Notes: a model not told the origin generated them from the sequence alone. Positions 1 through 10,602 are shown, counted from the first letter of the stretch. The stretch is DNA of 64,000 bases from Pararobbsia silviterrae (GCF_003628125.1 NZ_RBZU01000003.1:434001-498000), one strand, 5' to 3'. A program made the numbers and translations.

Positions 1-712
1 GTGCGTCGGGCGGCGCGGCGAAAAAGCTGTCGCTCGATACGACGCGCGCCGCGTCGGTACCCGCGTCGGCGGCCCGCGCCGCAGACGACGCGGGTACCGA
101 TGCGGGCGATGCCGTTGAGGCGGCAGGTGTCACCCCGACGGGCGCTGCTTGCACGGCGCCGGTGGCCGCAAGCGACTGAGCCATAACCGTATGCGCCTGC
201 TGGCTCGCCCCGTCGGGCGCGAAGATCCGATATCGCGGCGACGCAACGCCGTGCTCCGCGAGCGCGGCGATGCTGCCCGGCCCCACGACGGCGATCGGTA
301 CGTGTTCGGGCCATGCACCGCGCAAACGGGCAAACGCCTGATTGACCGCATTCGGCGAGACGAAGACCGCGAGCGCGTAGTCGCCGAGGCGCGCGAGCGC
401 GGCATCGAGCGGCGCGCTGTCGGCCACGGGCGTGATCGCGATCAACGGAAAATCGACGACCTCGCACCCCGCGTCGCGCAGGGCCGCGCCGAGCGCGGCG
501 GACTGCCCGGCCGGTCGCGTCAGCACGACGCGCCGGACCTCACGCCGTTGGACACCGTCGCGTCGACCGTCGTCGTGCGGCCCCCCTTCGGGTGAGCCGT
601 CGTCATGCGGGCCGGCGCCGCTTCGGGCGTCATCGGCGCGCGCGTCGCGACCTTGAACGCCGCCGGACGGCGCGGCGTCACGGTCGTGCGGGCGCGCCGG
701 ATCCGACGTCAT
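1..712 (-). CDS. hemD: Uroporphyrinogen-III synthase HemD (3' end beyond window)
   Basis: The reverse strand stays open from an ATG at 712 to the window edge (237 codons). HemD cyclises hydroxymethylbilane to uroporphyrinogen III in the haem/sirohaem/cobalamin trunk pathway. From about residue 67 the text is HemD-like: a VVLTRP start, an [15 protein letters not shown] segment and a VFVSPNAV segment. The ATG overlaps the hemC stop (ATGA), which argues for translational coupling. The first ~65 residues are an Asp/Gly/Pro/Arg-rich extension with no in-frame ATG after it, so the coupled ATG is the best start, although the domain itself begins later. In related genomes hemD can be fused to hemX; the edge hides this. 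Confidence 0.88.
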   Translation of the reverse strand, partial: MTSDPARPHDRDAAPSGGVQGRDARADDARSGAGPHDDGSPEGGPHDDGRRDGVQRREVRRVVLTRPAGQSAALGAALRDAGCEVVDFPLIAITPVADSAPLDAALARLGDYALAVFVSPNAVNQAFARLRGAWPEHVPIAVVGPGSIAALAEHGVASPRYRIFAPDGASQQAHTVMAQSLAATGAVQAAPVGVTPAASTASPASVPASSAARAADAGTDAARVVSSDSFFAAPPDA

Positions 713-1707
713 GCGCGCGCGGGCGGCGCGTTCACGCCGCGGACAGCTTCGACGATCGCATGCGCGCCCTGCGCCGCCAGCGCGTCCGCGACCTCGCGAC
801 CGAGCGCGTCGGCGGCGTCCTGCGTGGCGGGCCGCGCCCGCGCTTCCGCGCGCAAGATCCGCGATCCGTCGGGCAAGGCGACGAAGCCGCGCAGACTGAG
901 TTCACGCTCGCCGCCGTGTTCGAGCCAATGCGCATAGGCCGCGAGCGGCACCTCGCAGCCGCCCGCGAGCGCGCGCGAGACCGCGCGCTCCGCACCGACC
1001 GCGAAGGCCGTGCGCGCGTCGTGCAGCGGCGCGAGCCATGCCGCGACGTCCGTGCGATGGGCGGCAATCTCGATGCCGAGCGCGCCCTGTCCGGCCGCGG
1101 GCAAGCTGACTTCGGGTTCGAGCAGATCGCGGATGCGCGACGCGAGCCCGAGCCGTTTGAGCCCGGCCGCAGCGAGAATGATCGCGGCGTAGTCGCCCGC
1201 GTCGAGCTTGCGCAGGCGCGTGTCGAGATTGCCGCGCAGCGGCTCGATCACGAGACCGGGGTAGCGTGCACGCAACAGTGCCTCGCGCCGCAGGCTCGAG
1301 GTGCCGACGACGCTGCCGCTCGGCAACGCGTCGAGCGACGCATAGGTGTTCGACACGAACGCATCGCGCGGGTCCTCGCGCTCGAGAACGGCCGCCAGAC
1401 TGAAGCCCGGCGGGAGATCCATCGGGACGTCCTTGAGCGAATGCACGGCGAGATCGGCGCGTCCGTCGGCCAAGGCGGCTTCGAGTTCCTTGACGAACAG
1501 GCCCTTGCCGCCGACTTTCGATAGCGTGCGATCGAGAATTTGATCGCCGCGCGTCGTCATTCCGAGGATCGAAACCTCGCAAGATGGATATAATTTTTGC
1601 AGCGCAACCTGAACATGTTCAGCTTGCCACATCGCCAAGCGACTTTCGCGCGACGCGATCACCAGCTTCTCAGGCGACTGGGAAGCCGACACCACCCCGG
1701 TATTCAT
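709..1707 (-). CDS. hemC: Porphobilinogen deaminase (hydroxymethylbilane synthase)
   Basis: Polymerises four porphobilinogen units into hydroxymethylbilane in the cytosol. 332 residues, close to the usual ~310-330. Visible landmarks are the N-terminal [15 protein letters not shown], the catalytic HSLKDVP (Asp93), the substrate-binding GTSSLRR (~135-141), and the dipyrromethane cofactor cysteine in ALAGGCEVP (Cys251). I chose the ATG at 1707 (MNTGVV) because an AGGG lies just upstream; an in-frame ATG at 1785 would add 26 residues that look non-coding. Its stop overlaps the hemD start. It diverges from ppc across a short region carrying an inverted repeat. Confidence 0.95.
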   Translation of the reverse strand: MNTGVVSASQSPEKLVIASRESRLAMWQAEHVQVALQKLYPSCEVSILGMTTRGDQILDRTLSKVGGKGLFVKELEAALADGRADLAVHSLKDVPMDLPPGFSLAAVLEREDPRDAFVSNTYASLDALPSGSVVGTSSLRREALLRARYPGLVIEPLRGNLDTRLRKLDAGDYAAIILAAAGLKRLGLASRIRDLLEPEVSLPAAGQGALGIEIAAHRTDVAAWLAPLHDARTAFAVGAERAVSRALAGGCEVPLAAYAHWLEHGGERELSLRGFVALPDGSRILRAEARARPATQDAADALGREVADALAAQGAHAIVEAVRGVNAPPARA

Positions 1708-1902
1708 CTCAGAGACCCTGACAAAATGTGGACGGCCCGATTTTGTGGACCGACCATTCATTGAACGTTGCGTGCGGAACGGCAAGACCGCGCGACGGCG
1801 TGTGGATCATTTTGTCAGGGGCTCTGGCGAAGGGTTGGATATAAGAAAACATGGTAGCACGCACCCATGCGCCGCTATGCCCATGCTCAAAGAGGAAACA
1901 TC
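1708..1902. promoter_or_regulatory. hemC/ppc divergent control region with widely spaced inverted repeat
   Basis: The arm CCCTGACAAAATG (1716-1728) is matched by its exact reverse complement CATTTTGTCAGGG (1808-1820). With one mismatch the symmetry extends outward to agag/ctct, giving 18 bp arms about 80 bases apart. The left arm covers the likely hemC ribosome-binding site and the right arm contains TTGTCA, which could act as a -35 element for ppc. Paired sites of this geometry could bind a looping regulator, or could simply be a duplicated promoter element. No regulator is identified. Confidence 0.45.
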
Positions 1903-4900
1903 GTGACGTCTCAAGGTAAGGACCGTACCCGCTCTGCCAAGCGCAGTATCGCCGCCACCCGCTCGACTGCGGCCAGGGCCACCCTGAAGACGCCCGGAGA
2001 CGCGACCAAACGGGCACCCTCGCCCAAGTCGAAGACCGCGGCGGCTGACGGCACCGCAACCCCGACCCGGGCCGCCAAGAAGGCGACGGCCCAGGCCGCC
2101 GCCACGCAGGCCCCCACGACGGCCCGCGCACGCGCGGCGACCCCCTCCGCCAAGACGGCGGCCCCCGCGACGAAGCGCGCCGCCGCGCCCGCGGCGAAAT
2201 CCGGTGCGACGCCCGCACCGCGCGCCAATGGCCAGGCCGGCGCGCCGCGCGCGCGCGACGACAAGGACCAGCCGCTGTTCGAGGACATCCGCTTCCTCGG
2301 CCGGCTGCTCGGCGACGTCGTCCGCGAACAGGAAGGCGACGCCGTGTTCGACGTCGTCGAGACGATTCGTCAGACGGCGGTCAAGTTCCGCCGCGAAAAC
2401 GATCGCGAGGCCGCGCAAAAGCTCGACAAGATGCTCAACAAGCTCGACCGCGAACAGACGAACTCGGTCGTGCGCGCGTTCAGCTACTTCTCGCATCTCG
2501 CGAACATCGCCGAGGACCGCCATCACAACCGGCGTCGCCGCGTGCATGCGCTCGCGGGTTCCGCGCCGCAGCCGTCGACGCTCGCGCACGCGCTCGAACG
2601 GCTCATGGAAACGGATCGCGACTGTGCGAAAACGCTTCAGCGCTTCTTCGACGAAGCGCTGATCGTGCCCGTGCTGACCGCGCACCCGACCGAAGTCCAG
2701 CGCAAGAGCATTCTCGACGCGCAACACGATATCGCGCATCTGCTCGCCGAGCGCGACCGCGAATTGACCGCGCGCGAGCGCGAGCAGAACACCGAGTCGC
2801 TGCGCGCGCGCGTGACGACGCTCTGGCAGACGCGGATGCTCCGCGACACGAAGCTGACCGTCGCCGACGAAATCGAAAACGCGCTGTCGTACTACCGCAC
2901 GACGTTCCTGACCGAGATCCCCGCGCTTTACGACGACATCGAGCACGCGCTCGGCGAGCACGGCATCGATGCGACGCTCGCGCCCTTCCTGCAAATGGGT
3001 CACTGGATCGGCGGCGATCGCGACGGCAACCCGAACGTGACGTCGGAGACGCTCCAGCGCGCGATCACGCGGCAAGCCACGGTCATCTTCGAACACTATC
3101 TGAACGAAGTACACACGCTCGGCGCCGAGTTGTCGGTCTCGAGCCTGCTCGTCGAAGCGAGCAGCGAACTCCAGGCGCTGTGCAACGCATCGCCCGACCA
3201 GTCGGCGCACCGCAGCGACGAGCCTTACCGGCGCGCGCTGATCGGCGTCTACGCGCGCGTCGCCGCGACCGCGCGCGCCTTGCTCGGCGACGGCGTCATC
3301 GCGACGCGCGAAACCTTCGACGCCGTGCCGTATGCGCGTCCGGCCGACTTCTCGCACGATCTGCAGGTGCTCATCGATTCGCTGATCGCGAATCACGGCG
3401 CGTCGCTCGCGAAGCCGCGCCTGATTCCGCTCGCGCGCGCGTCCGAGATCTTCGGATTCCACCTCGCGAGCATCGATCTGCGCCAGAGCTCGGATATCCA
3501 CGAGGCGGTCATCGCCGAACTGCTGTCGAGCGCCGGTGTGCTGGCCGACTACGCGTCGCTGCCGGAAGACGAAAAGATTCAGTTGCTGCTCGCCGAACTC
3601 GGACAGTCGCGGCCCTTGCGCTCGGCGTGGCTGCCGTATTCGGATCGCACGATCAGCGAACTCGCCGTCTTCGAGGCCGCGCGCTCGATCCGCGAACGCT
3701 TCGGCGCGCGCGCGGTGCGCAACTACATCATCTCGCACACCGAAACGGTCAGCGATTTGCTCGAAGTCATGCTGTTGCAGAAGGAATCGGGGCTGCTCGA
3801 AGGCCGCCTCGGCAGCACGGACGCGCCGGCCACCGTCGGCCTCATGGTGATCCCGCTGTTCGAGACGATCGCCGACTTGCGCGACGCGCCGAACATCATG
3901 CGCAACTTCTTCGCGCTGCCGGGCATCGCCGAGGTCGTCGAAGACCAGGGCGGCGAGCAGGAAGTCATGCTCGGCTATTCGGACAGCAACAAGGACGGCG
4001 GTTTCCTGACCTCGAACTGGGAACTCTATCGCGCTGAAGTGGCGCTGGTAGCGCTATTTCAGGAGCGCGGCACGAAGCTGCGCCTGTTCCACGGACGCGG
4101 CGGCACCGTGGGCCGAGGCGGCGGTCCGACGTATCAGGCGATCCTGTCGCAGCCGCCGGGCACCGTCAACGGACAGATCCGGCTCACCGAACAGGGCGAA
4201 ATCATCGCGAGCAAGTTCGGCAACCCCGAGATCGGCCGGCGCAATCTCGAAACGGTCGTCGCCGCGACGCTCGAAGCCTCGTTGCTGCCCGAGCGCAACA
4301 CGCCCGACCAGTTGCCCGTGTTCGAGCAGACGATGCAGGCGCTCTCCGATGCCGCGATGGCGTCGTATCGCGCGCTCGTCTACGAAACGCCGAACTTCAA
4401 GGACTACTTCTTCCAGTCGACGCCGATCAACGAGATCGCCGAACTCAATATCGGCAGCCGTCCCGCGTCGCGCAAGCTCCAGGATCCGAAGCAACGCAAG
4501 ATCGAAGACCTCCGCGCGATTCCCTGGGGCTTCTCGTGGGGTCAGTGCCGCCTGCTGCTCACGGGCTGGTACGGCTTCGGCAGCGCGGTCCAGACCTGGC
4601 TCGGCGCGTCCGCGACGCCGGCCGAGCGCACGCGCCGTCTCGCGACGCTGCGCAAGATGAACAAGACCTGGCCGTTCTTCGCGACGCTGCTCTCGAACAT
4701 GGACATGGTGCTCGCGAAGACCGATCTCGCCGTCGCATCGCGCTATGCGGAGCTCGTGACCGACAAGAAGCTGCGCAAGCTCGTATTCGACCGTATCGTC
4801 GCCGAGTGGGAACGCACGTCCGCGGCGCTGTCCGAGATCACGGGCAGCCCGCAGCGTCTCGCGACGAACCCGCTGCTCGCGCGCTCGATCAAGAACCGCT

Positions 4901-5040
4901 TCCCGTATCTCGATCCGCTCAATCACTTGCAGGTCGAACTGATCAAGCGTCGCCGTTCGGGCATGGACGATCAGCGTCTCAATCGCGGTATCCACCTGAC
5001 GATCAACGGCATCGCGGCCGGTTTGCGCAACACGGGCTGA
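1903..5040 (+). CDS. ppc: Phosphoenolpyruvate carboxylase with basic N-terminal extension
   Basis: Carboxylates phosphoenolpyruvate to oxaloacetate with bicarbonate (anaplerosis). Start GTG at 1903 has a clear AGAGGA Shine-Dalgarno at 1891-1896; an ATG at 1867 lacks one. Family landmarks are [13 protein letters not shown] near residue 260 (catalytic His), [10 protein letters not shown] near 690, and the glycine loop [13 protein letters not shown] near 730. The protein has 1045 residues against ~880 for the enterobacterial enzyme. The excess is a Lys/Ala/Thr/Pro low-complexity tail at residues ~5-120 that resembles histone H1-like tails; the catalytic part begins near [13 protein letters not shown] strong terminator follows. 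Confidence 0.96.
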   Translation: MTSQGKDRTRSAKRSIAATRSTAARATLKTPGDATKRAPSPKSKTAAADGTATPTRAAKKATAQAAATQAPTTARARAATPSAKTAAPATKRAAAPAAKSGATPAPRANGQAGAPRARDDKDQPLFEDIRFLGRLLGDVVREQEGDAVFDVVETIRQTAVKFRRENDREAAQKLDKMLNKLDREQTNSVVRAFSYFSHLANIAEDRHHNRRRRVHALAGSAPQPSTLAHALERLMETDRDCAKTLQRFFDEALIVPVLTAHPTEVQRKSILDAQHDIAHLLAERDRELTAREREQNTESLRARVTTLWQTRMLRDTKLTVADEIENALSYYRTTFLTEIPALYDDIEHALGEHGIDATLAPFLQMGHWIGGDRDGNPNVTSETLQRAITRQATVIFEHYLNEVHTLGAELSVSSLLVEASSELQALCNASPDQSAHRSDEPYRRALIGVYARVAATARALLGDGVIATRETFDAVPYARPADFSHDLQVLIDSLIANHGASLAKPRLIPLARASEIFGFHLASIDLRQSSDIHEAVIAELLSSAGVLADYASLPEDEKIQLLLAELGQSRPLRSAWLPYSDRTISELAVFEAARSIRERFGARAVRNYIISHTETVSDLLEVMLLQKESGLLEGRLGSTDAPATVGLMVIPLFETIADLRDAPNIMRNFFALPGIAEVVEDQGGEQEVMLGYSDSNKDGGFLTSNWELYRAEVALVALFQERGTKLRLFHGRGGTVGRGGGPTYQAILSQPPGTVNGQIRLTEQGEIIASKFGNPEIGRRNLETVVAATLEASLLPERNTPDQLPVFEQTMQALSDAAMASYRALVYETPNFKDYFFQSTPINEIAELNIGSRPASRKLQDPKQRKIEDLRAIPWGFSWGQCRLLLTGWYGFGSAVQTWLGASATPAERTRRLATLRKMNKTWPFFATLLSNMDMVLAKTDLAVASRYAELVTDKKLRKLVFDRIVAEWERTSAALSEITGSPQRLATNPLLARSIKNRFPYLDPLNHLQVELIKRRRSGMDDQRLNRGIHLTINGIAAGLRNTG

Positions 5041-5091
5041 TCGCGACGGATCCTCGCGCGACGGCGAGCGGTAGCGCTATCGTCGAATCAG

Positions 5092-5123
5092 GGGCACCGG
5101 CCATGGGGGCGGTGCCCTTTTTT
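5092..5123 (+). terminator. Rho-independent terminator of ppc
   Basis: Perfect 8 bp stem GGGCACCG (5092-5099) with CGGTGCCC (5110-5117), a 10-base loop, then six T residues. It lies about 50 bases after the ppc stop. Confidence 0.85.
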
Positions 5124-5197
5124 CATGGGACGGACCATCGATGCATGCGGTGACTCGCGGCGGCCGGGGGTCGCCGAGATAGGTTGATGGTTGGCAT

Positions 5198-5251
5198 GGG
5201 CTTTGGGCTTTGGGCTTTGGGCTTTGGGCTTGGGCTTGGCTCTGGCTCTGG
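5198..5251. repeat. 7-bp minisatellite (GGGCTTT)
   Basis: Four perfect GGGCTTT units at 5198-5225 decay into 6-base GGGCTT and GGCTCT units to about 5251. It fills the junction between the convergent ends of ppc and tpsB. Copy number is likely to vary between strains. Confidence 0.8.
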
Positions 5252-5276
5252 CGTTCGGCGTCGTGAATCAAACGCC

Positions 5277-7106
5277 TCAGTACTCGCACGCGATCTGGAA
5301 TCCGACGGTCGGCGCGGCCGTCGTCCAGCCCTTCGGTTTCCAGAGCGGCACGCCCGCATAGACGTCGTAGCGTGTGGCCACGGGCGCACCGACAGCGCCG
5401 CGAACCCCGACGACCGCGCCCGCCAGCCGCATCGGCGAATGCCGCGGCGCGTCCGACCGCGCGACGTGTCCGTAGTCCGCGCCGACATAGATCGCATGGC
5501 CGCCGATCGGCATGGCCAGGTCGTTACGCCAGTAAAAACCGCGCTCGCCGGTCAACACGCGCTCCCCGTCGAAGCCGCGCACGGTCCAGCGCATCCCGAT
5601 CGCGAGCTGGTCGATGTCGTAGAGCGAATCGGGCGTCCATTGACCATGCCACGCCGTCGTATAGATCCATGGCTGCGAGCCGATCGCGAACGGAATCGAG
5701 ACGTTCGTATCGAGCAGCGCCATCCGGTAGAGATCGGTCCGGCCCGCGTCGCTGCGATCGCGTCGCGCGCCGAACCATGACGTGCCTTGCCGCCACGCGA
5801 CCATCGTGTCGATCTGCGCGGCGCCGAGATGGTGACGTTCGGCAAGCGCCCATTGCACGTACGTGCGGTTGTCGCGCTGTACGTCGAGCTCGGTATCCCC
5901 GAGATACGCATGGCCGAAGCGCCGGCCGAGCCGAAACTGAAGCTCGAGCGTCGCCGCATGGGTGCGCATCAGATGGCGCGCGAGCTGCCATTCGACGACC
6001 GTCGAATCGCCGGTCGTGACATGGACGCCCCTGCGTCCCACGAAGCGCCGCGCGTAGCGGCTCCCCGATGCATGGATCGAAGCGAGCCAGAACCCGTACG
6101 GCACCGCATAGAACAGCGTCCATCCGCTCGATGCCCTGTCCTTCTGACCGAGCATCAGATCGTGACTCAACGACGCGCTCGCACGATCATTGAGTCCCAG
6201 CGGATTGTCGACACGCATCGACACGGTGCCTTGGAGCTTACCCGTCGCGTCGAAGCCACTGTTGTCGACGCTCGCGGCCACATGCCACGGACGCTCGCGT
6301 TCGATTGCGATCACGATATCGCTTTGACCCGGCGCATCCGCCGGCTCGATCGTGAAGTGCGCGTCCTGACCGGGGACGTGCCTGAAGCGAACGAGCGCCT
6401 GCTCGATGTCGTCGAGCCTCAGCGTATCGCCTGCGCGCACAGGAAAGGCCGTATGCCACGACGCACGGATCCCGGGGTCCGAAAACCGGATCGCGCGGAT
6501 GACGCCGGGGATCAGATACAGCCTGAGCACGTGCTCGGACAGCGTCTGCGCGGGCACCCGGATCCGGGTCGTCACATAGCCGCGCGACAAGATCTCGGCA
6601 CCGAGCCCTTGTGCAATTCGCGACACCCCCTGTTCCCCGATACAGTGCCCGCGATACCGTTCGAGCCAGTCGGCGGCGAACGCAAACGGATCCTGAGGCA
6701 ACGCCGATGCGCCCGCGCGCCGCGCCGCGTCGGGCAGCGCATCGGGCACCTCGAGTACGAAACGCTCGATCGCGAAACACGGGGTCTCCTGCGGCACGGC
6801 CGGCGCGGTGACCGGCGCGGCTGGCGCGCCCCGCACGTCCGGGGCCGCCAGCGTCCGCATGCGCGCCCGTGCCTCGTGTTGCTCGCGGTCGCGCAGGATC
6901 TGCGCCGCGGCCGTCCCATCGCTCGATGCCGAGATCCCGCCATCGAGCCGATCGTCGAGCGGCGCGGCGACGGCGAGCATGGGGAGGCCCGACATCAACG
7001 CGACGCCCGCGAACCGCGTCCCGCCGCGAAACCCACCGCGCGCCGCACGATGACGAGCGCGGTCCATGCAACATCGCGTTCCGGCGCCCGTTCTCATGGA
7101 CCTCAT
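5277..7106 (-). CDS. Two-partner secretion outer-membrane transporter (ShlB/FhaC family)
   Basis: TpsB-type pore that should export the neighbouring TpsA across the outer membrane. About 609 residues if the ATG overlapping the tpsA stop (ATGA, 7106) is used; ATGs at 7097 and 7067 are alternatives. A hydrophobic FAGVALMSGLPMLAVAA segment near residues 32-48 looks like the signal peptide. POTRA-type text begins at CFAIERFVLEV (Cys110, with a second Cys in GHCIGEQG) and continues to GYVTTRIRVPAQ. The beta-barrel half carries the conserved VRGF motif (509-512) of the lumenal L6 loop and ends in an aromatic residue. The reading frame is intact. Confidence 0.88.
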   Translation of the reverse strand: MRSMRTGAGTRCCMDRARHRAARGGFRGGTRFAGVALMSGLPMLAVAAPLDDRLDGGISASSDGTAAAQILRDREQHEARARMRTLAAPDVRGAPAAPVTAPAVPQETPCFAIERFVLEVPDALPDAARRAGASALPQDPFAFAADWLERYRGHCIGEQGVSRIAQGLGAEILSRGYVTTRIRVPAQTLSEHVLRLYLIPGVIRAIRFSDPGIRASWHTAFPVRAGDTLRLDDIEQALVRFRHVPGQDAHFTIEPADAPGQSDIVIAIERERPWHVAASVDNSGFDATGKLQGTVSMRVDNPLGLNDRASASLSHDLMLGQKDRASSGWTLFYAVPYGFWLASIHASGSRYARRFVGRRGVHVTTGDSTVVEWQLARHLMRTHAATLELQFRLGRRFGHAYLGDTELDVQRDNRTYVQWALAERHHLGAAQIDTMVAWRQGTSWFGARRDRSDAGRTDLYRMALLDTNVSIPFAIGSQPWIYTTAWHGQWTPDSLYDIDQLAIGMRWTVRGFDGERVLTGERGFYWRNDLAMPIGGHAIYVGADYGHVARSDAPRHSPMRLAGAVVGVRGAVGAPVATRYDVYAGVPLWKPKGWTTAAPTVGFQIACEY

Positions 7107-9217
7107 CGCGGACGACGTTCGAAATTCGGTTTCGGTGCCGGCTGCGCCGCCGCGCCGGCTTTGCCGCCCCCCGTGCCGCCCCCCTGACTGTGCGCCTGAA
7201 TCGCGGCATCGCTGAGATTCACGCCGCGCTCGCGGATGAACGCAATCTCCATCGGATGCAGCGTGCTCTGCGCCCAGTTCTCGACGCGCTCGGGCGGGTC
7301 GTGTGCGCGGCACGTGCCGTTTCCGTCGTCGCAGGGTTTCGTGAACCACTGCGTGAGCGACCCGTTGTCGATGCGCGTGCGCGTCCGGTACGCATCGACG
7401 TTTTGAATCGTCTGGCCCGGCGCGAGCGCCTCGTGCCTGAACCGCTCTCCCGCAATGATCTGACTGCCGTCGTTGACCGCTCGCCCCCGCAGGAAGACCG
7501 AACGCCCGGCTTCGATCAAGCCCGGACGGCTCTCGCTGACCTTCGCGTCGATATATTCGCGATCGACCTCGTAGCGCGCGTAGCGCGCCATGGTTTTGCC
7601 GTCGCGCGTCTCGGCGACGGGGATGCCGTCGACCTTGACGAGACGCACATCGCTGCCGTCATACCGTTTGTTCGTCGCGGAGTCGATCCATTCATCGACG
7701 CGCGAACGTGTCCTCACGGCGTCGTGGATCGCGAGCCTGCTGTTACGGTTCTCGATCGACTGCGCGGTGACGTCGACATCGAGCACCGACGCGAGGGTCC
7801 CCGTGTTATGCAGCGCGCGCATGGGCGGCGTCGCGCCGCGCGTCTGCCAACGACCGGAATTGCCGTAGAGCCTCAAGTTGCCCGCACTTCGCACAACCGC
7901 ACCGGGACCGTTGATCATTCTCTGCGCGGCGATCGTTAAGGTGGTGCGTGCGTCGATGCGCCCCGACTTATCCGCGTCGTAGCTCGCATGCCAGGATCCG
8001 CGCGTGCGTTCGGGCGCGCTCCACGGCTTGACGGTGCGCCGGTAGTTCGCGACTTCGTCCGCGCCGAGCACGACATTGAAGCCGCCGATCTGACCTTCGT
8101 TCGCGATCGAATCCTTCACGTCGAAAATCAGCTCGGCCGCATCGACAACGCCCCGCCCGCGATTCCAAGCGGTACCCGCGGTGAGCCGCATGTTTCGCCA
8201 TGCCACGATGCGGCCGTCGTTATCGAGCCGTCCGTCCGTCATCACCCGGATCCTGCCGTAGTCGGGCGCGGGCTCGGACAACCCCCGATCGTCCTTGCGC
8301 TGCGCCGCGGCGAGATGGCCGAGGTTGCGTACGCCCACGCCCGCGTCCGTCGCGATCAGCTCGATATGCGATGCGAAGATGCCGCCCATTTCCGCGACGT
8401 CGATGCCCCAGCGCCCGGCCCTGCCCACCGCTTCCGCCGCCTCCACCGCGCGTTCCTCGTCCGTCAGGTCCTCGCTCGCGATGCGCGTCGCACCGCTCTG
8501 ACTCTCGCGTCGGCTGGTCGTCGGGGCGTTATAGCGCACGCCGTTCGCGCCGGCCACGAGCCAGGCTTCACCGCTGCGCGTCTCGATCTCGCCGTCGACG
8601 ACGATCCGGCGCGCCCAGAGATCGAGCCGCGTCAGCCCCGGCGCGCGCAATCCTTCACGCACGGTGATCGCGCCTTGCGTCACGCGATAGACACCGAGCG
8701 CGTCCTCTCCGGCGAAATCGGGCCGCCCCGTCGTGAGCACGACGCGCGGCGTATTGACGAACTCGCATCCGGCGCACGTGATGCCGTTCGGATTCGCGAC
8801 GACGACATCGGCCTGCGCGCCCGCCACCTCCATGACGCCTTGCAACTGCGACGGCGTCGTCCCGAGCACTTCGTTGACGATCACGCGGGCCGGCCCGCTG
8901 CCCGCGAGGTTCGGGTTCGGCGGCACCGCGTGGCCTCGCGCATGGGCCGCGGCGGTCGCGTTGTTCAGGATCAAGCCTTGTCCCGGCACGTTGAACGTCG
9001 TGTAGGTGTTGTGGCTCACGCCCGACGCCGTCGGCGCCGTGATGTCGACGATCGGCGTATGGGCGTCGATCGTGACCGTGGGTGCGTGCGGACCCGGGGC
9101 CGCGACGACCGGCGCTTGCGCACGCGCGTCGCCGATTGCGCACGCCATGGCGATCATCGCGGCCGATATCGCGACACGGTACGCCTGCGCCGCCTTCCGA
9201 CTCTGTGTTCGATCCAT
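7103..9217 (-). CDS. Short TpsA exoprotein with filamentous-haemagglutinin TPS domain
   Basis: Secreted partner of the adjacent TpsB. The ATG at 9217 follows GGGAGAG; the hydrophobic segment RVAISAAMIAMACAIGDARA gives a signal peptide cleaved near residue 33. The TPS domain is clear: SHNTYTTFNV (68-77), NPNL (101-104), NPNGI (142-146), and a Cys148/Cys151 pair just after, followed by PRVVLTTG. Beta-helix-like text continues to about residue 600. The total is only 704 residues, whereas FhaA/CdiA-type partners usually exceed 1000-3000. No pretoxin motif such as VENN and no obvious C-terminal toxin is visible; the tail is Gly/Ala/Pro-rich. It may be a naturally minimal TpsA or a shortened relic. 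Confidence 0.87.
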   Translation of the reverse strand: MDRTQSRKAAQAYRVAISAAMIAMACAIGDARAQAPVVAAPGPHAPTVTIDAHTPIVDITAPTASGVSHNTYTTFNVPGQGLILNNATAAAHARGHAVPPNPNLAGSGPARVIVNEVLGTTPSQLQGVMEVAGAQADVVVANPNGITCAGCEFVNTPRVVLTTGRPDFAGEDALGVYRVTQGAITVREGLRAPGLTRLDLWARRIVVDGEIETRSGEAWLVAGANGVRYNAPTTSRRESQSGATRIASEDLTDEERAVEAAEAVGRAGRWGIDVAEMGGIFASHIELIATDAGVGVRNLGHLAAAQRKDDRGLSEPAPDYGRIRVMTDGRLDNDGRIVAWRNMRLTAGTAWNRGRGVVDAAELIFDVKDSIANEGQIGGFNVVLGADEVANYRRTVKPWSAPERTRGSWHASYDADKSGRIDARTTLTIAAQRMINGPGAVVRSAGNLRLYGNSGRWQTRGATPPMRALHNTGTLASVLDVDVTAQSIENRNSRLAIHDAVRTRSRVDEWIDSATNKRYDGSDVRLVKVDGIPVAETRDGKTMARYARYEVDREYIDAKVSESRPGLIEAGRSVFLRGRAVNDGSQIIAGERFRHEALAPGQTIQNVDAYRTRTRIDNGSLTQWFTKPCDDGNGTCRAHDPPERVENWAQSTLHPMEIAFIRERGVNLSDAAIQAHSQGGGTGGGKAGAAAQPAPKPNFERRPR

Positions 9218-9635
9218 TCGTGAAGCTCTCCCGTGCGTCTGTTTTTCAATACGCAAAAAAAGCGTCCGACGAATGTAGCGAGCAATGCGCCGCCCCTGGA
9301 CCCGCCACGTGCAAATACGAAACGTCCGAGCGAACCACGGACAACGTGCACGTCACGATTCGGACACGCGGGCATCGCATACCGGAATTGAACCTGCGAC
9401 CGATACCGATCCGAGAACGATCGAGCGCCTTCTCGTCATAGGCCGTGAACGACCGGACAGCCATGCGGTCGACCGTCGCCGACGGCCCATACGGCTGTGT
9501 CCGAACGCGATCGACGCGACCCGCGAGACGAGGATCTCGGCGGCACGGTTTTGGCGATCGGCGTGCGAGGCGTTACGATAGGCGCGTCCCGATATCCGAA
9601 GCGCGCCGCCCTGACGGCGCGTGCCTCGCCCGCCG
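9218..9635. other. tpsA/XRE-regulator divergent intergenic region
   Basis: 418 bases without a convincing gene. The tpsA ribosome-binding site lies at its left end (GGGAGAG on the minus strand, about 9222-9228). I see no strong promoter or hairpin. Short in-frame stretches on both strands have arginine-rich, non-protein-like composition typical of GC-rich shadow frames. Confidence 0.6.
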
Positions 9636-10514
9636 ATGCCAACGAGCCCGCCCACGCCTCCCGCGTCTTCACCCCGCGCCGCGCGCGACCCCGGCCCGCT
9701 TCGCTCGCCCGAACGCGAACTCGGCGCGTTCATCCGCGCGCACCGCGAACGCCTGAGCCCCGAGGCCGCGGGCGTGCCCGCCGGCAACCGGCGGCGCACG
9801 CCGGGCCTGCGCCGCGAAGAAGTCGCGCAGCTCTGCGGCGTGAGTCCGACCTGGTACACATGGATCGAACAGGGCCGGCCGGTGTCGGCGTCGCCCGACG
9901 CGCTCGCGCGTATCGCGGTCGCGCTGCGCCTCACGCGCGCCGAGCGCGCCTACCTCTTCGAACTCGCCGCGCTGCGCGACCCGTCCGACCCGACGCCGGG
10001 CGCGAGCGACGCGCCGAGCGCGCTCATCACGAGCGTCGCCTTGTTCGACGCCCCCGCGTACGTGCTCGATCGCCAGTGGACGATCCTCGCCTGGAACGCG
10101 CGCGCGAACGATCTGTTCGTCGGTCTGCTCGGCAGCGGCGACGATCACAATCTGCTGCGCTGGATGTTCACGAGCGAGATCGCGCGCACGCTCGTCGTCG
10201 ACTGGCAGGCGCGCGCGCGCAGGCTCGTCGGCGAATTTCGCGCCGATTCGAGCCGCCACCTGAACGATCCGCCGACGCGCTCGCTCGTCGAAAACCTGCT
10301 CGCCGCGAGCGAGGACTTCGCGCACTTCTGGCGCGCGCAGGACGTCGTCGAACGCGAGGGCGGCGTGCGTGATTTCCTGCATCCGGTCCACGGCGCGCTG
10401 CGCTTCGATCAGATCACCCTGAAGCCCGCGCTGCGCGACGATTTGAAGTTCGTCGCGCTGATTCCGCTCGAAGGCGGCGCGCGCCCGGAGCATGGCGACG
10501 GCCGGTTGGTATAA
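9636..10514 (+). CDS. XRE-family regulator with MmyB-like ligand-binding domain
   Basis: Predicted cytosolic transcription factor of ~292 residues. The N-terminal third holds a helix-turn-helix: [14 protein letters not shown], then [27 protein letters not shown] and [16 protein letters not shown]. The rest ([28 protein letters not shown]...) matches the MmyB-type PAS-like domain often coupled to it, so a small-molecule ligand is likely but unknown. ATG 9636 is used; a GTG at 9621 is in frame and neither has a clear Shine-Dalgarno. Such regulators often control an adjacent reductase or dehydrogenase gene, but here it runs directly into the argH promoter region and diverges from the TPS genes. 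Confidence 0.85.
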   Translation: MPTSPPTPPASSPRAARDPGPLRSPERELGAFIRAHRERLSPEAAGVPAGNRRRTPGLRREEVAQLCGVSPTWYTWIEQGRPVSASPDALARIAVALRLTRAERAYLFELAALRDPSDPTPGASDAPSALITSVALFDAPAYVLDRQWTILAWNARANDLFVGLLGSGDDHNLLRWMFTSEIARTLVVDWQARARRLVGEFRADSSRHLNDPPTRSLVENLLAASEDFAHFWRAQDVVEREGGVRDFLHPVHGALRFDQITLKPALRDDLKFVALIPLEGGARPEHGDGRLV

Positions 10515-10515
10515 T
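10510..10515 (+). promoter_or_regulatory. Candidate -10 element for argH
   Basis: A perfect TATAAT overlaps the stop codon of the XRE regulator, ~90 bases before the argH start. No good -35 is visible at 17 bases upstream, so this is only suggestive. Confidence 0.4.
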
Positions 10516-10602
10516 TCCGCGATTCATCGACCGCGCCCGCCGGCTTGCGCCGCCCCGCGGTCGCGCTTTGTTCCGCGCCCGCGCGCCCTAACCGCACTCA
10601 CC

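Noticed and set aside
1807-3738. 643-codon leftward frame opposite ppc
   Set aside because: Antisense shadow of a GC-rich gene; Arg-rich, no recognisable domain, and ppc on the other strand has all catalytic motifs.
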